From contig NZ_JBDPZC010000003.1 of the NCBI RefSeq assembly GCF_039872765.1, positions 1 to 64,000 on the forward strand: a DNA stretch of 64,000 bases. The letters run 5' to 3'. The notes under the pieces are model-generated. The model worked only from the letters and a program-made list of their open reading frames with translations. It did no database searches and had not been told where the DNA came from. Positions 21,331-30,255 of this stretch are shown here, one piece after another. The position numbers were made by a program, and so were the translations under genes. How positions within the stretch are numbered: position 1 is the first letter of the stretch; every line of letters begins with the position of its first letter. Source of the stretch: Roseateles_B flavus (GTDB lineage Bacteria > Pseudomonadota > Gammaproteobacteria > Burkholderiales > Burkholderiaceae_C).

Positions 21331-23226
21331 ATGAGCTCCTTCGACAGCCCCCGACTGATCGCCGACATCGGCGGCACCTATGCGCGTTTCGCCCTGGAAG
21401 CCAGCCCGGGTGAGTTCAGCCACAGCGCCTCGCTGCGTTGTGCCGACTACAGCGACTTCCACGCCGCGGTCTCGGCCTACCTGGACGGGCTGGGCGGCGC
21501 CCACATCGAGCACGCTGCCATCGCCATCGCCAATCCAGTGGAGGGCGACCAGGTCCGCATGACCAACTACCACTGGCAGTTCTCCATCGAGGAGATGCGC
21601 CAGCGCCTGGGCCTGGACACCCTGGTGGTGGTGAACGACTTCACCGCCCTGGCCATGGCCATCCCGCGCCTGGGGCCCGGCGAACTGCACCAGATCGGTG
21701 GCGGCGAGGCCCGGCGCCAGAGCGTGGTCGGCGTATTGGGCTCCGGCTCGGGCCTGGGCGTGTCGGGCCTGATCCCGGCGGGGGACGCCTGGATCTCCCT
21801 GGGCTCCGAAGGTGGCCACACCAGCTTCGCCCCGCGTGACGAGCGCGAGCTGGCCATCCTGCGCTTCGCCTGGCGGCAGTTCGACCACGTCTCCTTCGAG
21901 CGCCTGGTCTCGGGCCCCGGCCTGGAGCTGATCTACCGTGCCCTGGCCGACCGCGCCGGGGAGGCCGCCAAGCCGCTCAGCGCCCCTGACATCACCCAGG
22001 CCGCGCTGGATGGCCGCGACGCCGTCTGCGCCGAGGCCCTGGAGGTGTTCTGCGCCCTGCTGGGCACGGCCGCCGCCAATCTGGCAGTCACGCTGGGCGC
22101 TTTGGGCGGCATCTACATCGGCGGCGGCATCGTGCCGCGCCTGGGCGAGTACTTCGCCCGCTCCCCCTTCCGCAGCCGCTTCGAGGACAAGGGCCGGTTC
22201 AGCAGCTATGTGGCGGGCATCCCCACCTTCGTGATCACGGCGGAGAACGCCACCTTCAAGGGCGCTTCCGCCATCCTGGAATCCCAGCTCAAGAGCCTGC
22301 ACAGCAGCGCCGGCGCGGCCATCCTGGGCCAGATCCGGCGCGCCCGCAGCGAGCTCTCGCCGGCGGAGCTGCGCGTGGCCGAGCATGTGCTGGCCCATCC
22401 GCGCGACGTGCTCAACGCTCCCATCGCCGACATCGCCCGCGCCGCCCAGGTCAGCCAGCCCACGGTGATCCGCTTCTGCCGCTCCCTGGGCTGCGAGGGC
22501 CTGTCCGACTTCAAGCTGCGCCTGGCCTCCGGGCTCACCGGCACCGTTCCCGTCACCCACACCCAGGTCAACATGGACGACTCCATGGTGGAGCTGGGCG
22601 CCAAGGTGCTGGGCAACACGGCTTCGGCCATCCTGCAGGTGCGCAGCCAGCTCAACCGCGAGATGATCGACCGCGCCATCCAGCTGATGCTGCAGGCGGG
22701 CCGCATCGAGTTCTATGCCGCCGGCCACTACGGCGTGGTGGCGCAGGACGCCCAGTTCAAGTTCCTGCGCTTCGGCGTCTCCTGCGCGGCCTACACCGAT
22801 CCACGCCTGCAGCAGCTGGCCGCCGATGTGCTGCGCCCTGGCGATGTCGCCGTGGTCATCAGCAGCTCGGGCCGCCTGCCGCAGCTGATGGACGTGGTGG
22901 AACGCGCCCATGCCCGCGGGGCCACGGTGATTGCCATCACCGCCAGCCAGTCACCGCTGGCGCGCAAGGCCGATGCGGCGCTGATCATCGACCACGTGGA
23001 GGACGTCAGCACCCATCTGCCCATGGTGAGCCGCATCCTGCACCTGCTGGTGATCGACATCCTGGCCGTGGGCGTGGCCCTGCGCCGCAATCCCGAGGCC
23101 ATGCAGCTGATGGACGACGACGACAAGGCGGCCCTGGAACAACAGCGCGATGCCGGTGCCCGCCGTGCCGCGCCCGGCGTAGGCGTGGCGGCGCCGCTGG
23201 CCAGGCTGACTTCGCATACCCGCTGA
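21331..23226 (+). CDS. glk: Bifunctional glucokinase / RpiR-family transcriptional regulator
   Basis: 631 residues. Residues 1-330 are a glucokinase (LIADIGGTYARFAL, VVNDFTALAMA, GSGSGLGVSG, GSEGGHTSFAP, YIGGGIVPRLGEYF). Residues about 340-430 are the RpiR helix-turn-helix (LSPAELRVAEHVLAHP...IADIARAAQVSQPTVIRFCRSLGCEGLSDFK). Residues about 460-600 are a SIS sugar-phosphate-binding domain (FYAAGHYGVVAQDAQFKF, DVAVVISSSGRLPQ, ITASQSPLARKAD). This glk-hexR fusion is known from Burkholderiales; the regulator typically senses a glucose catabolite and controls sugar genes. An upstream in-frame TTG (21307) is open, but ATG 21331 matches the family start; no clear Shine-Dalgarno is visible. Divergent from the single-domain glucokinase. 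Confidence 0.93.
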   Translation: MSSFDSPRLIADIGGTYARFALEASPGEFSHSASLRCADYSDFHAAVSAYLDGLGGAHIEHAAIAIANPVEGDQVRMTNYHWQFSIEEMRQRLGLDTLVVVNDFTALAMAIPRLGPGELHQIGGGEARRQSVVGVLGSGSGLGVSGLIPAGDAWISLGSEGGHTSFAPRDERELAILRFAWRQFDHVSFERLVSGPGLELIYRALADRAGEAAKPLSAPDITQAALDGRDAVCAEALEVFCALLGTAAANLAVTLGALGGIYIGGGIVPRLGEYFARSPFRSRFEDKGRFSSYVAGIPTFVITAENATFKGASAILESQLKSLHSSAGAAILGQIRRARSELSPAELRVAEHVLAHPRDVLNAPIADIARAAQVSQPTVIRFCRSLGCEGLSDFKLRLASGLTGTVPVTHTQVNMDDSMVELGAKVLGNTASAILQVRSQLNREMIDRAIQLMLQAGRIEFYAAGHYGVVAQDAQFKFLRFGVSCAAYTDPRLQQLAADVLRPGDVAVVISSSGRLPQLMDVVERAHARGATVIAITASQSPLARKADAALIIDHVEDVSTHLPMVSRILHLLVIDILAVGVALRRNPEAMQLMDDDDKAALEQQRDAGARRAAPGVGVAAPLARLTSHTR

Positions 23227-23281
23227 AGCACCGCACGCGGGCTCCCCGCCAGCACATGCGCCGGCCCCGAGCTCCCGCGCT

Positions 23282-24100
23282 TCAGCGGCTCTTGCTGCCC
23301 GTCAGGCCGTTGATCCACGGCCCCAGGGTCGCCCCGGCCGCGGCCTGCAGGCGCGCATCCGCAGGCAGGCCTGCGGGGTCCAGCACGGCGCAGCTCTGCT
23401 TGCCGTCCTTGGTCTCGTAGAGGAAGGTGATGCGGTGCGTGCCGCTGGACGAGACCCACACGGCCGGCGCTTCACCGGCCGGCTGGCACAGGGCCACGCC
23501 CGAGACGCCTGGCAGCATCCAGCGGAAGGCCCAGGGCAGCAAGCCCTTGATGTCGCCCACGAGATTGCGCAGCTGCACGTCCGCGCGCCCCACCTGCTCC
23601 GGCGTCAGGCTGGCCACCTTGGGGACCACCTCGAGGCTCAGGCGCAGGCCCATGCTGCCCTTGGGTTGGTTGGGAATGAGCTTGGCCGTCTCGGCCTGCG
23701 CCGGCGTCAGCGGGGGCAGGCTCAGGGTGCCGTCCTCCGCCATGCCCACTGGCAGCTCCTGCTCGCTGTCCAGCTCCACCACCAGCCGGGTGCCCGGGGC
23801 CGGCAGCTTCTGCTTGCTGGCATGGGCCTTGAAGTCCAGGCGGATCAGCTCGCTGGCGTGCTTGCGGGCCACGCCGTCGATCAGGTAGATGAACTTGGCG
23901 GGCATGATGGCGGGATCGGGCGCGCGCTTGCCCTGCACCGCCACGGGAGCCAGGACCAGGTCCGGTGCGGCGGAGGCCGGGCTTGCAGGCACGGCGGCCG
24001 CGCTCTCGTTGGCCTGTGCATTCAGGGCCAGCGCGCACATCGCCAGGCCCGCCACGCCAAGGCTGCGGCGCCCACCGCAGCTGCTCTTGTTCTTGCTCAT
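23282..24100 (-). CDS. Exported protein of unknown function
   Basis: 272 residues with a Sec signal peptide (RRSLGVAGLAMCALALNAQANE, cleavage near AQA-N). The mature part has a Pro/Ala-rich spacer, then alternating beta segments (MPAKFIYLIDGVARKHASELIRLDFKAH, TRLVVELDSEQELPVGM) and two late cysteines (ALCQPAG, SCAVLDP). I recognise no family. Convergent with glk-RpiR and followed downstream by nothing on its strand within 55 bases. Probably periplasmic. Confidence 0.75.
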   Translation of the reverse strand: MSKNKSSCGGRRSLGVAGLAMCALALNAQANESAAAVPASPASAAPDLVLAPVAVQGKRAPDPAIMPAKFIYLIDGVARKHASELIRLDFKAHASKQKLPAPGTRLVVELDSEQELPVGMAEDGTLSLPPLTPAQAETAKLIPNQPKGSMGLRLSLEVVPKVASLTPEQVGRADVQLRNLVGDIKGLLPWAFRWMLPGVSGVALCQPAGEAPAVWVSSSGTHRITFLYETKDGKQSCAVLDPAGLPADARLQAAAGATLGPWINGLTGSKSR

Positions 24101-24255
24101 CGATTGTTCCTCTGTTCCGGCCCTCGCCGGTCCCTGTCATCCGGGTCCGCAGTGTAGGCAAGGCCTGGCCGTCGCGGATCGCCCAGATGACCTGCTGCTG
24201 CGCCAGGGGGACCAGATGCAGGCGGGGATGACGAGTGACGGCCGGATCGCCAGAG

Positions 24256-24270
24256 GGGGTCAGGTCTTGC
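24256..24270 (-). repeat. Dispersed 15-mer GCAAGACCTGACCCC, copy 1
   Basis: Exact copy; plus-strand sequence GGGGTCAGGTCTTGC. It overlaps the end of the DUF2520 gene so that its TGA is the stop codon. Other exact copies are at 41039, 43392 and 48518. Confidence 0.85.
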
Positions 24271-25153
24271 CAATCGGCGCAGGCCGCTCGGCGCTGGCCG
24301 CCAGCAGCGCGGCCAGCGCCGAGCGCGCCGCCGGCTCGGGCTTCCCGCTGTCAGCCAGCAGATCCAGCTGGCGCTGGCTGAGCCAGCGATAGAGCTGCAG
24401 GGCTTCGTCGTCGCGCGCCGCCATCACCTGCAGATGGGCGGCCAGGACCCGCGCATCGCCCCGGGCCACCGGGCCGGCGATGGCCCCTGGCAGGCCGCGC
24501 TGCGAGGCGGCGTCCAGGGCTCCGCGGGCCAGCGGCATCAGGGCCGCCAGGGCCTGGTCGGCGGCCAGCCCGAGCTGTTCGAACAGGCTGCAGGCCTCGC
24601 TGAGCACCGACAGCACGCCGCTCGCCGCGATGTTGGCCGCGGCATGGTAGGCCGCCCGCTGCCTGCCGCTGAGGGCCAGCGGGCGCAGGCCCAGGCGTCC
24701 GGCAAGGCGATGCAGCTGCTCGCCCAGCGATCCGTCCGGTGTCTCGATGGCCACCACCGAGCCCTTCAGGCGCTCGCGGGCCGTCCGGGGATCGGAAAAG
24801 ATCTGCAGGGGATGGAAGCCCCCGACCATGGCGCCGGCGCGGTGCGCCGTGTCCAGCACGTCCAGGCCGGTGGCACCGCTGCAGTGCACGGCAGCCTGCC
24901 CGCGCCGCCAGGGCAGACTGGCGGCCAGGGCCTCGATGGCGTCGTCCGGGGTGCTCAGGAAGACGATGTCCGCGACAGCCAGGCAGTCGGCAGCCGGCAG
25001 GGCGTGCACCCCGGGCAACTGATCCGCCAGCCGCTGGGCCGCCGCCGGATCACGGCTCGCAATGGCCGTCACCGCCTCGCCCTGCTCCGCCAGCGCGGGC
25101 GCCAGGCACTGCGCCAGACGCCCGGCTCCAATGAATGCGATACGTGGACTCAT
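24260..25153 (-). CDS. Rossmann-like / DUF2520 NAD(P)-binding protein
   Basis: 297 residues. The N-terminal Rossmann domain (PRIAFIGAGRLAQCLAPAL) resembles F420-dependent/pyrroline-5-carboxylate reductase folds, with FLSTPDDAIEALA and VHCSGATGLDVLDTAHRAGAMVGGFHPLQIFSD. The C-terminal helical DUF2520 domain (YHAAANIAASGVLSVLSEACSLFEQLGL) follows. Presumed NAD(P)-dependent dehydrogenase of unknown substrate. Start at 25153 (MSPRIAF) rather than 25165. The stop codon TGA lies inside a copy of the dispersed 15-mer (24256-24270). Confidence 0.87.
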   Translation of the reverse strand: MSPRIAFIGAGRLAQCLAPALAEQGEAVTAIASRDPAAAQRLADQLPGVHALPAADCLAVADIVFLSTPDDAIEALAASLPWRRGQAAVHCSGATGLDVLDTAHRAGAMVGGFHPLQIFSDPRTARERLKGSVVAIETPDGSLGEQLHRLAGRLGLRPLALSGRQRAAYHAAANIAASGVLSVLSEACSLFEQLGLAADQALAALMPLARGALDAASQRGLPGAIAGPVARGDARVLAAHLQVMAARDDEALQLYRWLSQRQLDLLADSGKPEPAARSALAALLAASAERPAPIGKT

Positions 25154-25219
25154 GCCCGCGAACATACCATCCCGTCAGCGGCCGGACGGCTCGGGCGCCA
25201 GTCCGGCCCCGGACGGTGC

Positions 25220-27367
25220 TCAGGGCTGGAGCTGCATCAGCTGCGCCTTGTCACGCAGCTTGCGAGCGATCTCGCCCGGGCTCTCAGGAACAGCAGCGCC
25301 CATGGCTCGCCGCTGGGTCTGCCCAAAGGCCTGGGCGGCCTTCGGACCCGGCATCCCGAGGCTCTGCACCTCCGCCAGGCGCATCTGCAGTGCCTGCGCC
25401 AGCTGGCCCTCGCTCAAGCTCGGCGGCCGTGACTGCACGCCGCCGCTGCGGAGCCGCATGCCGGTGAGCGTGTAGCAGCTGGAGAGGTCCTTGGTCGAGC
25501 GGTAGACCAGGTAGTAGCAGCCGCTGGCGATGGTGCCCGGACCGTTCCAGGTGAATTCATAGAAGCTGTCGAAGCTCGACCAGCTCGGATTCAGCGTGTA
25601 CATGTAGTAGGACTTGGCACTGCTGCTGTAGGTGGCCAGCGTGAGGCTGTCGTACTTGTCCAGGCCTTGCGCGAAGTACTCGAATTCGTCGGAGACCCCC
25701 GAGATGATCTGCGAGAAGGTGAAGTCCTCCGTCCAGGACGTGAGGATGCTGTACTGGAAGAACCAGTCCCCCAGCACCGGCTTGAGCATGCGCACGCCCT
25801 CGGGCTCGCCCAGCAGGGGCGTGTCCGTGCCGAAGCCCAGATAGCGGCTGAGGGCCAGCTGCCGTCCATCCGGCAGCGTGAGCTGGGCGTTGCGTGCATC
25901 GGAGAAGCTCAGGCGCACCATGGACTGCGGAACCGGCACCAGCGAAGGCGCCTGGTAGGGCTGCCCGATGGCCTGCCCTCCGCGATAGGCCAGCCAGCTG
26001 CCCTCGTAGCTCGTGGCGCTCTTCATCTTGCCGCCAGTCACGTACCAGGTCGGGCGGCCGTTGCCGTCATACATGAAGGCGCCCATGAAGATCTGGTCGC
26101 CCTGCACCTCCAGCGCAAAGCCGCGCCCGCCCTCGGAGGCGTTCCACCACCAACCGGCCTCGGGTGCAAAGCCCCCCTGCGGCAGGCGCGAGCCGCCGCT
26201 GACGATGTCGTAGCGCTGGATGCTGGTACTGCTGCCGTCCGGCCAGAAGATGCGTCCGGCCGTGGCGCTGCTGAACTCGAGCCGGATGGCCCCCACCTCC
26301 CCGAGGTAGTTCGGGGACTTGTAGCTGCCGGTCAGGGTCTGGCCCGCCTCGTAGCGCAGCATCTGGCCGGAGAAGGTGCGGGCATCGCTCATCGGGCCGT
26401 TAACGACGAACCAGGTGGGATCACCATTGCGTTCATAGAGGAAGCCGGCCATGAAAAGGCCGCCGTTGCGGATCTCGATGGCATAGCCCCGGCCGCCCTC
26501 GCCCGCGTTCCACCACCAGCCCGACTGAGGAGCCGCCAGCGTGGCGCCCACCTCGCCCGCCGCCGCCGCCCGCACGGCGGACAGGGCGTTGACCTGCCCG
26601 GCGCCACACAGGCTCAGCGAGCAGTCACGGCCGGTGCCTCGCTTGAAGGCACTGACGGTATTGGTCAGGATCTGCTTGACCTGGTCCGGCGTCAGCGCCG
26701 GATTCAGCGAGAGCACCAGCGCCGCCGTGGCGGACACCACCGGCGCCGCCATGCTGGTGCCGGCCGCGTACAGCGTGGTGCCGTCGTTGCGGGGCGTCGT
26801 GCTGCCGCCGTCACCGAGAGAGAGGATGAGCGCATCGTCGTCGCCCCCCGGTGCGGAGAGCGTGACGCCCGAGCCATAGTTCGCATTGATTCCGCCGGCA
26901 ACGCGCTCGGGCTCTGCCAGGAACCACTGCTGGGCGAAGCCCGGGTCGTTCGCCGTGGCGGCGATCTGCGCCCGGTGGTCCGGCTCGGCGAACTCGACCT
27001 CCTTGAGCTGGCTCAGCTTCTGAGCCAGCTGGCTCAGCCCGGCCTTCGTGCGGACCTCGGGGGCGGAGACGACCCGGGTGTCCAGGGCCGCCTGGCGCGC
27101 CCACTCGATGCGCTGCCCGCCCTGGGCATTGAGCCTCACCAGGGCTTCCTGGGACATGCGCAGGGCCTGGGTCTTGAGCGCCGAGGGGCGCAGGCGCAGC
27201 AGCAATCGAGGCGGCGTGCTCAGGACGTCAGCAGCCTCGGCAGGCTCAGCGTTCACCGCCACCGAGGCTCGCGACGGGCCTGGCGCGTCCTCGCGCGACG
27301 CGGTCCCGCCGCCACACCCGACCAGCACACCACCCGCGGCCACGACCGCGGTCAGCGATGAAAACAA
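25220..27367 (-). pseudogene. Subtilase (S8) lipoprotein with catalytic core deleted; likely decayed
   Basis: The frame encodes about 715 residues: lipobox GVLVGCGGG, a propeptide-like region (LKEVEFAEPDHRAQI), then NDPGFAQQWFL...GGIN joined directly to ANYGSGVTLSAPGG (about nt 26888). The next landmark is the intact Ser motif YAAGTSMAAPVVSATAALVLSLNP. In full-length subtilases, roughly 200 residues with the catalytic Asp and His (HGTH) lie between GGIN and NYGSG; here they are absent, in frame. After the protease part come two copies, about 120 residues apart, of a GWWWN...GEGGRGY/F domain, and a tail ending RDKAQLMQLQP. The only starts after the upstream TAG (27422-27424) are non-ATG (TTG at 27367, CTG, ATT). 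It could still make a non-catalytic surface protein, but gene decay is simpler. Confidence 0.78.
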
Positions 27368-27622
27368 TCCCTTTCGCGCCCCGAACCCCTCAATTTGAAA
27401 CCGCGTGAATTCCAGGAAACCCTAAACGTCCAGGAGGTGACCAATTCACGGCCAGTCGCGCGCCGCAACACCCCTCTCTGGAGCCATTGACTGCATCGCT
27501 CGCACCGCGGTGCGCCTGCGTCGGGGTGCAGGAAGGATCCGGCCGCGCTGCCGGGGCGGGACGGCCGGCGCCGGTCGATGGAGACGGGAGGCGCGGCGGC
27601 CCATGCGGGTGCCGCGCGGCAC

Positions 27623-28801
27623 TCAGAAGGCGGGGATGCCCGTCTGCGCGCGGCCCAGGATCAGGGCGTGGATGTCATGCGTGCCCTCGTAGGTGTTGAC
27701 CACCTCCAGGTTCACCAGGTGGCGGGCGATGCCGAACTCGTCGGAGATGCCGTTGCCCCCCAGCATGTCGCGCGCGGTACGGGCGATGTCCAGGCTCTTG
27801 CCGCAGCTGTTGCGCTTCATGATGGAAGTGATCTCCACCGCGGCCGTGCCCTCGTCCTTCATGCGGCCCAGGCGCAGGCAGCCCTGCAGCGCAAGGGTGA
27901 TCTCGGTCTGCATGTCGGCCAGCTTCTTCTGAACCAGCTGGTTGGCCGCCAGGGGCTTGCCGAACTGCTTGCGGTCCATCGTGTACTGGCGCGCCATGTG
28001 CCAACAGAACTCGGCCGCACCCAGAGCGCCCCAGGCGATGCCGTAGCGGGCGCTGTTGAGGCAAGTGAAGGGGCCCTTGAGGCCGCGCACTTCGGGGAAG
28101 GCGTTCTCCTCGGGGCAGAAGACCTCGTCCATCACGATCTCGCCGGTGATGGAGGCACGCAGGCCCACCTTGCCGTGGATGGCCGGCGCCGTCAGGCCCT
28201 TCCAGCCCTTCTCCAACACGAAGCCACGGATGGCGCCTTCATCGTCCTTGGCCCAGACCACGAAGACGTCGGCGATGGGGCTGTTGGTGATCCACATCTT
28301 CGAGCCGGTGAGGCTGTAGCCGCCCGGCACCTTCTTGGCCCGGGTGATCATGGAGCCGGGGTCGGAGCCGTGGTTGGGCTCGGTCAGGCCGAAGCAGCCG
28401 ATCCATTCACCGGTGGCCAGCCTGGGCAGGTACTTCTGCTTGGTGGCTTCGTTGCCGAATTCGTGGATGGGCACCATCACCAGGGAGCTCTGCACGCTCA
28501 TCATGGAGCGGTAGCCGGAGTCCACGCGCTCCACCTCGCGCGCCACCAGGCCATAGCAGACGTAGTTGAGGCCGGCACCGCCGTAGGCCTCAGGGATGGT
28601 GGGGCCCAGCAGGCCCAGGGCGCCCATCTCGCGGAAGATGGCCGGGTCCGTCTGCTCATGGCGGAAGGCCTCCAGCACGCGGGGCATCAGCCGCTCGCTG
28701 CAATAGTCGCGGGCGGCGTCGCGCACGGCGCGCTCGTCGGCCGTCAGCTGCTGGTCCAGCAGCAGGGGGTCGTCCCAGTGAAAGCTTGCCTTGGTGGCCA
28801 T
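27623..28801 (-). CDS. gcdH: Glutaryl-CoA dehydrogenase
   Basis: 392 residues of the acyl-CoA dehydrogenase family with glutaryl-CoA dehydrogenase features: FHWDDPLLLDQQL start, GCFGLTEPNHGSDPGSM, KMWITNSPIADVFVVWAK, and the catalytic-Glu segment NTYEGTHDIHALILGRAQTG near the C-terminus. It oxidises and decarboxylates glutaryl-CoA to crotonyl-CoA, passing electrons to ETF; this is the exit of lysine, hydroxylysine and tryptophan-type catabolism. ATG at 28801 follows AGGAGATC; the longer frame to 28912 runs into the promoter. Divergent from a LysR gene, the usual gcdH regulator arrangement. Confidence 0.93.
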   Translation of the reverse strand: MATKASFHWDDPLLLDQQLTADERAVRDAARDYCSERLMPRVLEAFRHEQTDPAIFREMGALGLLGPTIPEAYGGAGLNYVCYGLVAREVERVDSGYRSMMSVQSSLVMVPIHEFGNEATKQKYLPRLATGEWIGCFGLTEPNHGSDPGSMITRAKKVPGGYSLTGSKMWITNSPIADVFVVWAKDDEGAIRGFVLEKGWKGLTAPAIHGKVGLRASITGEIVMDEVFCPEENAFPEVRGLKGPFTCLNSARYGIAWGALGAAEFCWHMARQYTMDRKQFGKPLAANQLVQKKLADMQTEITLALQGCLRLGRMKDEGTAAVEITSIMKRNSCGKSLDIARTARDMLGGNGISDEFGIARHLVNLEVVNTYEGTHDIHALILGRAQTGIPAF

Positions 28802-28886
28802 GATGATCTCCTGTCCAGTCTTGTCTCGATCGCTGCGGGGCGGCTTTGCTGCACCTTGATGGGCGACAAGTATTCCTTGTGAGACG

Positions 28887-28905
28887 ATTCGTGTCCAATA
28901 CGAAT
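28887..28905. promoter_or_regulatory. LysR-type binding site between gcdH and its regulator
   Basis: Perfect inverted repeat ATTCGT-N7-ACGAAT containing the T-N11-A core typical of LysR operators, in the 130-bp divergent region, 26 bases before the regulator ATG and 85 bases before the gcdH ATG. Confidence 0.7.
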
Positions 28906-28931
28906 AAGCCATTCAACGATAGGCAGCGAAT

Positions 28932-29843
28932 ATGGCAAGCTCACTGGCGACCGCCGCCCTCTCCCGCGTGGAACTGCGCCATCTGCGCTACTTCCTGGCC
29001 CTGGCCGAGGAGCTGCACTTCGGGCGGGCGGCACAGCGCCTGGCGATGTCGCAACCGCCGCTGTCCGTGGCGCTGCAGCAGCTGGAGTCGGCCGTGGGCG
29101 CGCGGCTGCTGGACCGCGACAGCAAGGGCGTGCGCCTCACCCCCGCCGGCGAGAGCTTCCGCGCCAGCGCGCAGGCCCTGCTGGGCCGCTTCGAGGAGGC
29201 CTGCGCCCAGGCCCGCGAGGTGCAGGCCGGCGAGGTCGGCCGCCTGCGCCTGGGTTTCGTGGGCTCCACGGTCTTCCATGGCCTGCCCGACTGGCTGGCC
29301 ACCTTCCAGGACTCCCATCCCCGGGTGGAGGTGGTGGTGATCGAGCTGAACTCGCAGGACCAGATCCAGGCCTTGCTCCAGGAGGAGCTGGACCTGGCCC
29401 TGCTGCACACCGACCGCCTGCCCCCTGCCCTCACCTGCGAGCCGCTGTACGACGAACCCTTCCTGGCCTGCCTGCCCGCCTCGCACGCGGCCGCGGGCAA
29501 GCGCCGTGTGGCCCTGGCCTCCCTGAGCGACCAGCCCTTCATCCTCTTCTCCCGCCGCGGCTCGCCGGACTACCACGCCCGCATCGTCGAGATGTGCCGC
29601 CAGCAGGGCTTCTACCCGCGCCTGCAGCACGAGGGGCGGCACTGGCTGTCGGTGGTGTCCCTGGTAGCGCGGGGGCTGGGCGTGTCCATCGTGCCCGCGG
29701 CCTTCCGGGACGCCGGCATCCAGGGTGCGGTGTTCAAGCCGCTGGCGGAGACCATGGAGCGCAGCCGGGTGTTCGCGGCCTGGCGGCAGGACTCGGCGCC
29801 GGCCTTGCGGGTCGCTTTTCTGGAGGAGTGCCGGAGCGCTTGA
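28932..29843 (+). CDS. LysR-family regulator, probable gcdH activator
   Basis: 303 residues. Winged helix at about 12-70 (ELRHLRYFLALAEELHFGRAAQRLAMSQPPLSVALQQLESAVGARLLDR). The effector domain then runs from about 95 to the end (GRLRLGFVGSTVFHGLPDWLATF, LVARGLGVSIVPAAFRDAGIQGAVF). It is divergent from gcdH and likely senses glutarate or glutaryl-CoA, as GcdR-type regulators do; the inducer is inferred. Its C-terminal coding sequence (29723-29843) has a degenerate second copy at 30984-31106. Confidence 0.92.
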   Translation: MASSLATAALSRVELRHLRYFLALAEELHFGRAAQRLAMSQPPLSVALQQLESAVGARLLDRDSKGVRLTPAGESFRASAQALLGRFEEACAQAREVQAGEVGRLRLGFVGSTVFHGLPDWLATFQDSHPRVEVVVIELNSQDQIQALLQEELDLALLHTDRLPPALTCEPLYDEPFLACLPASHAAAGKRRVALASLSDQPFILFSRRGSPDYHARIVEMCRQQGFYPRLQHEGRHWLSVVSLVARGLGVSIVPAAFRDAGIQGAVFKPLAETMERSRVFAAWRQDSAPALRVAFLEECRSA

Positions 29844-30255
29844 GACCGGCGCCGAGCCTGCTGTCGATGCCCTCGATGCGCTCCGGCACGGCTGAAGCGG
29901 TACCCGCCGACACGGCGCCCGGCCCTGCGGCCGCGTGCCGGCTGACTCAATGTTTCAACGGGCAAGACCTGACCTTGGTCTTGCCAGCGAATGACCGGCC
30001 CAGAACGCCCCCTGGAGGCCCTCACAAGGGGCATGACATAATTTGCGCCCCAATCCGGGGAGGGTCACCGAGTGACCGGCGTGGATTCGGGCAGAGTGCG
30101 AGCGGGCGCAAGTCAGTGCCATGCCTCGCCACTCTCGCAAATCATCCGGGCGTTTCGGACCGGCTCCGAGGCAGCCCGGCAATAACGAAAACAAAAATGT
30201 CCAGGCCGCGATCCAGCGAGATGCGCGCCAGGGCATAGAACAGCAAGGTTCAATA
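29844..30255. other. 412-bp region between the LysR and PEP-CTERM genes
   Basis: No gene is credible here; frames across it are short. It contains two clear inverted repeats: GGCAAGACC-N7-GGTCTTGCC at 29961-29985, which includes a near copy of the dispersed 15-mer, and GGTCAC-CGA-GTGACC at 30063-30077. The stretch from about 30040 to 30190 could form a structured 5' leader for the PEP-CTERM gene, but I recognise no riboswitch class. Confidence 0.5.
29961..29985. repeat. Inverted repeat containing the dispersed motif
   Basis: Arms GGCAAGACC (29961-29969) and GGTCTTGCC (29977-29985) pair perfectly around TGACCTT. The left half is the dispersed motif truncated to GCAAGACCTGACC. It lies 118 bases past the LysR stop. 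No T-tract follows, so a terminator role is uncertain. Confidence 0.6.

Noticed and set aside
30063..30077. GGTCAC-CGA-GTGACC as a terminator or riboswitch core
   Set aside because: No T-tract and no match to a riboswitch class I know; kept only as a possible leader structure.
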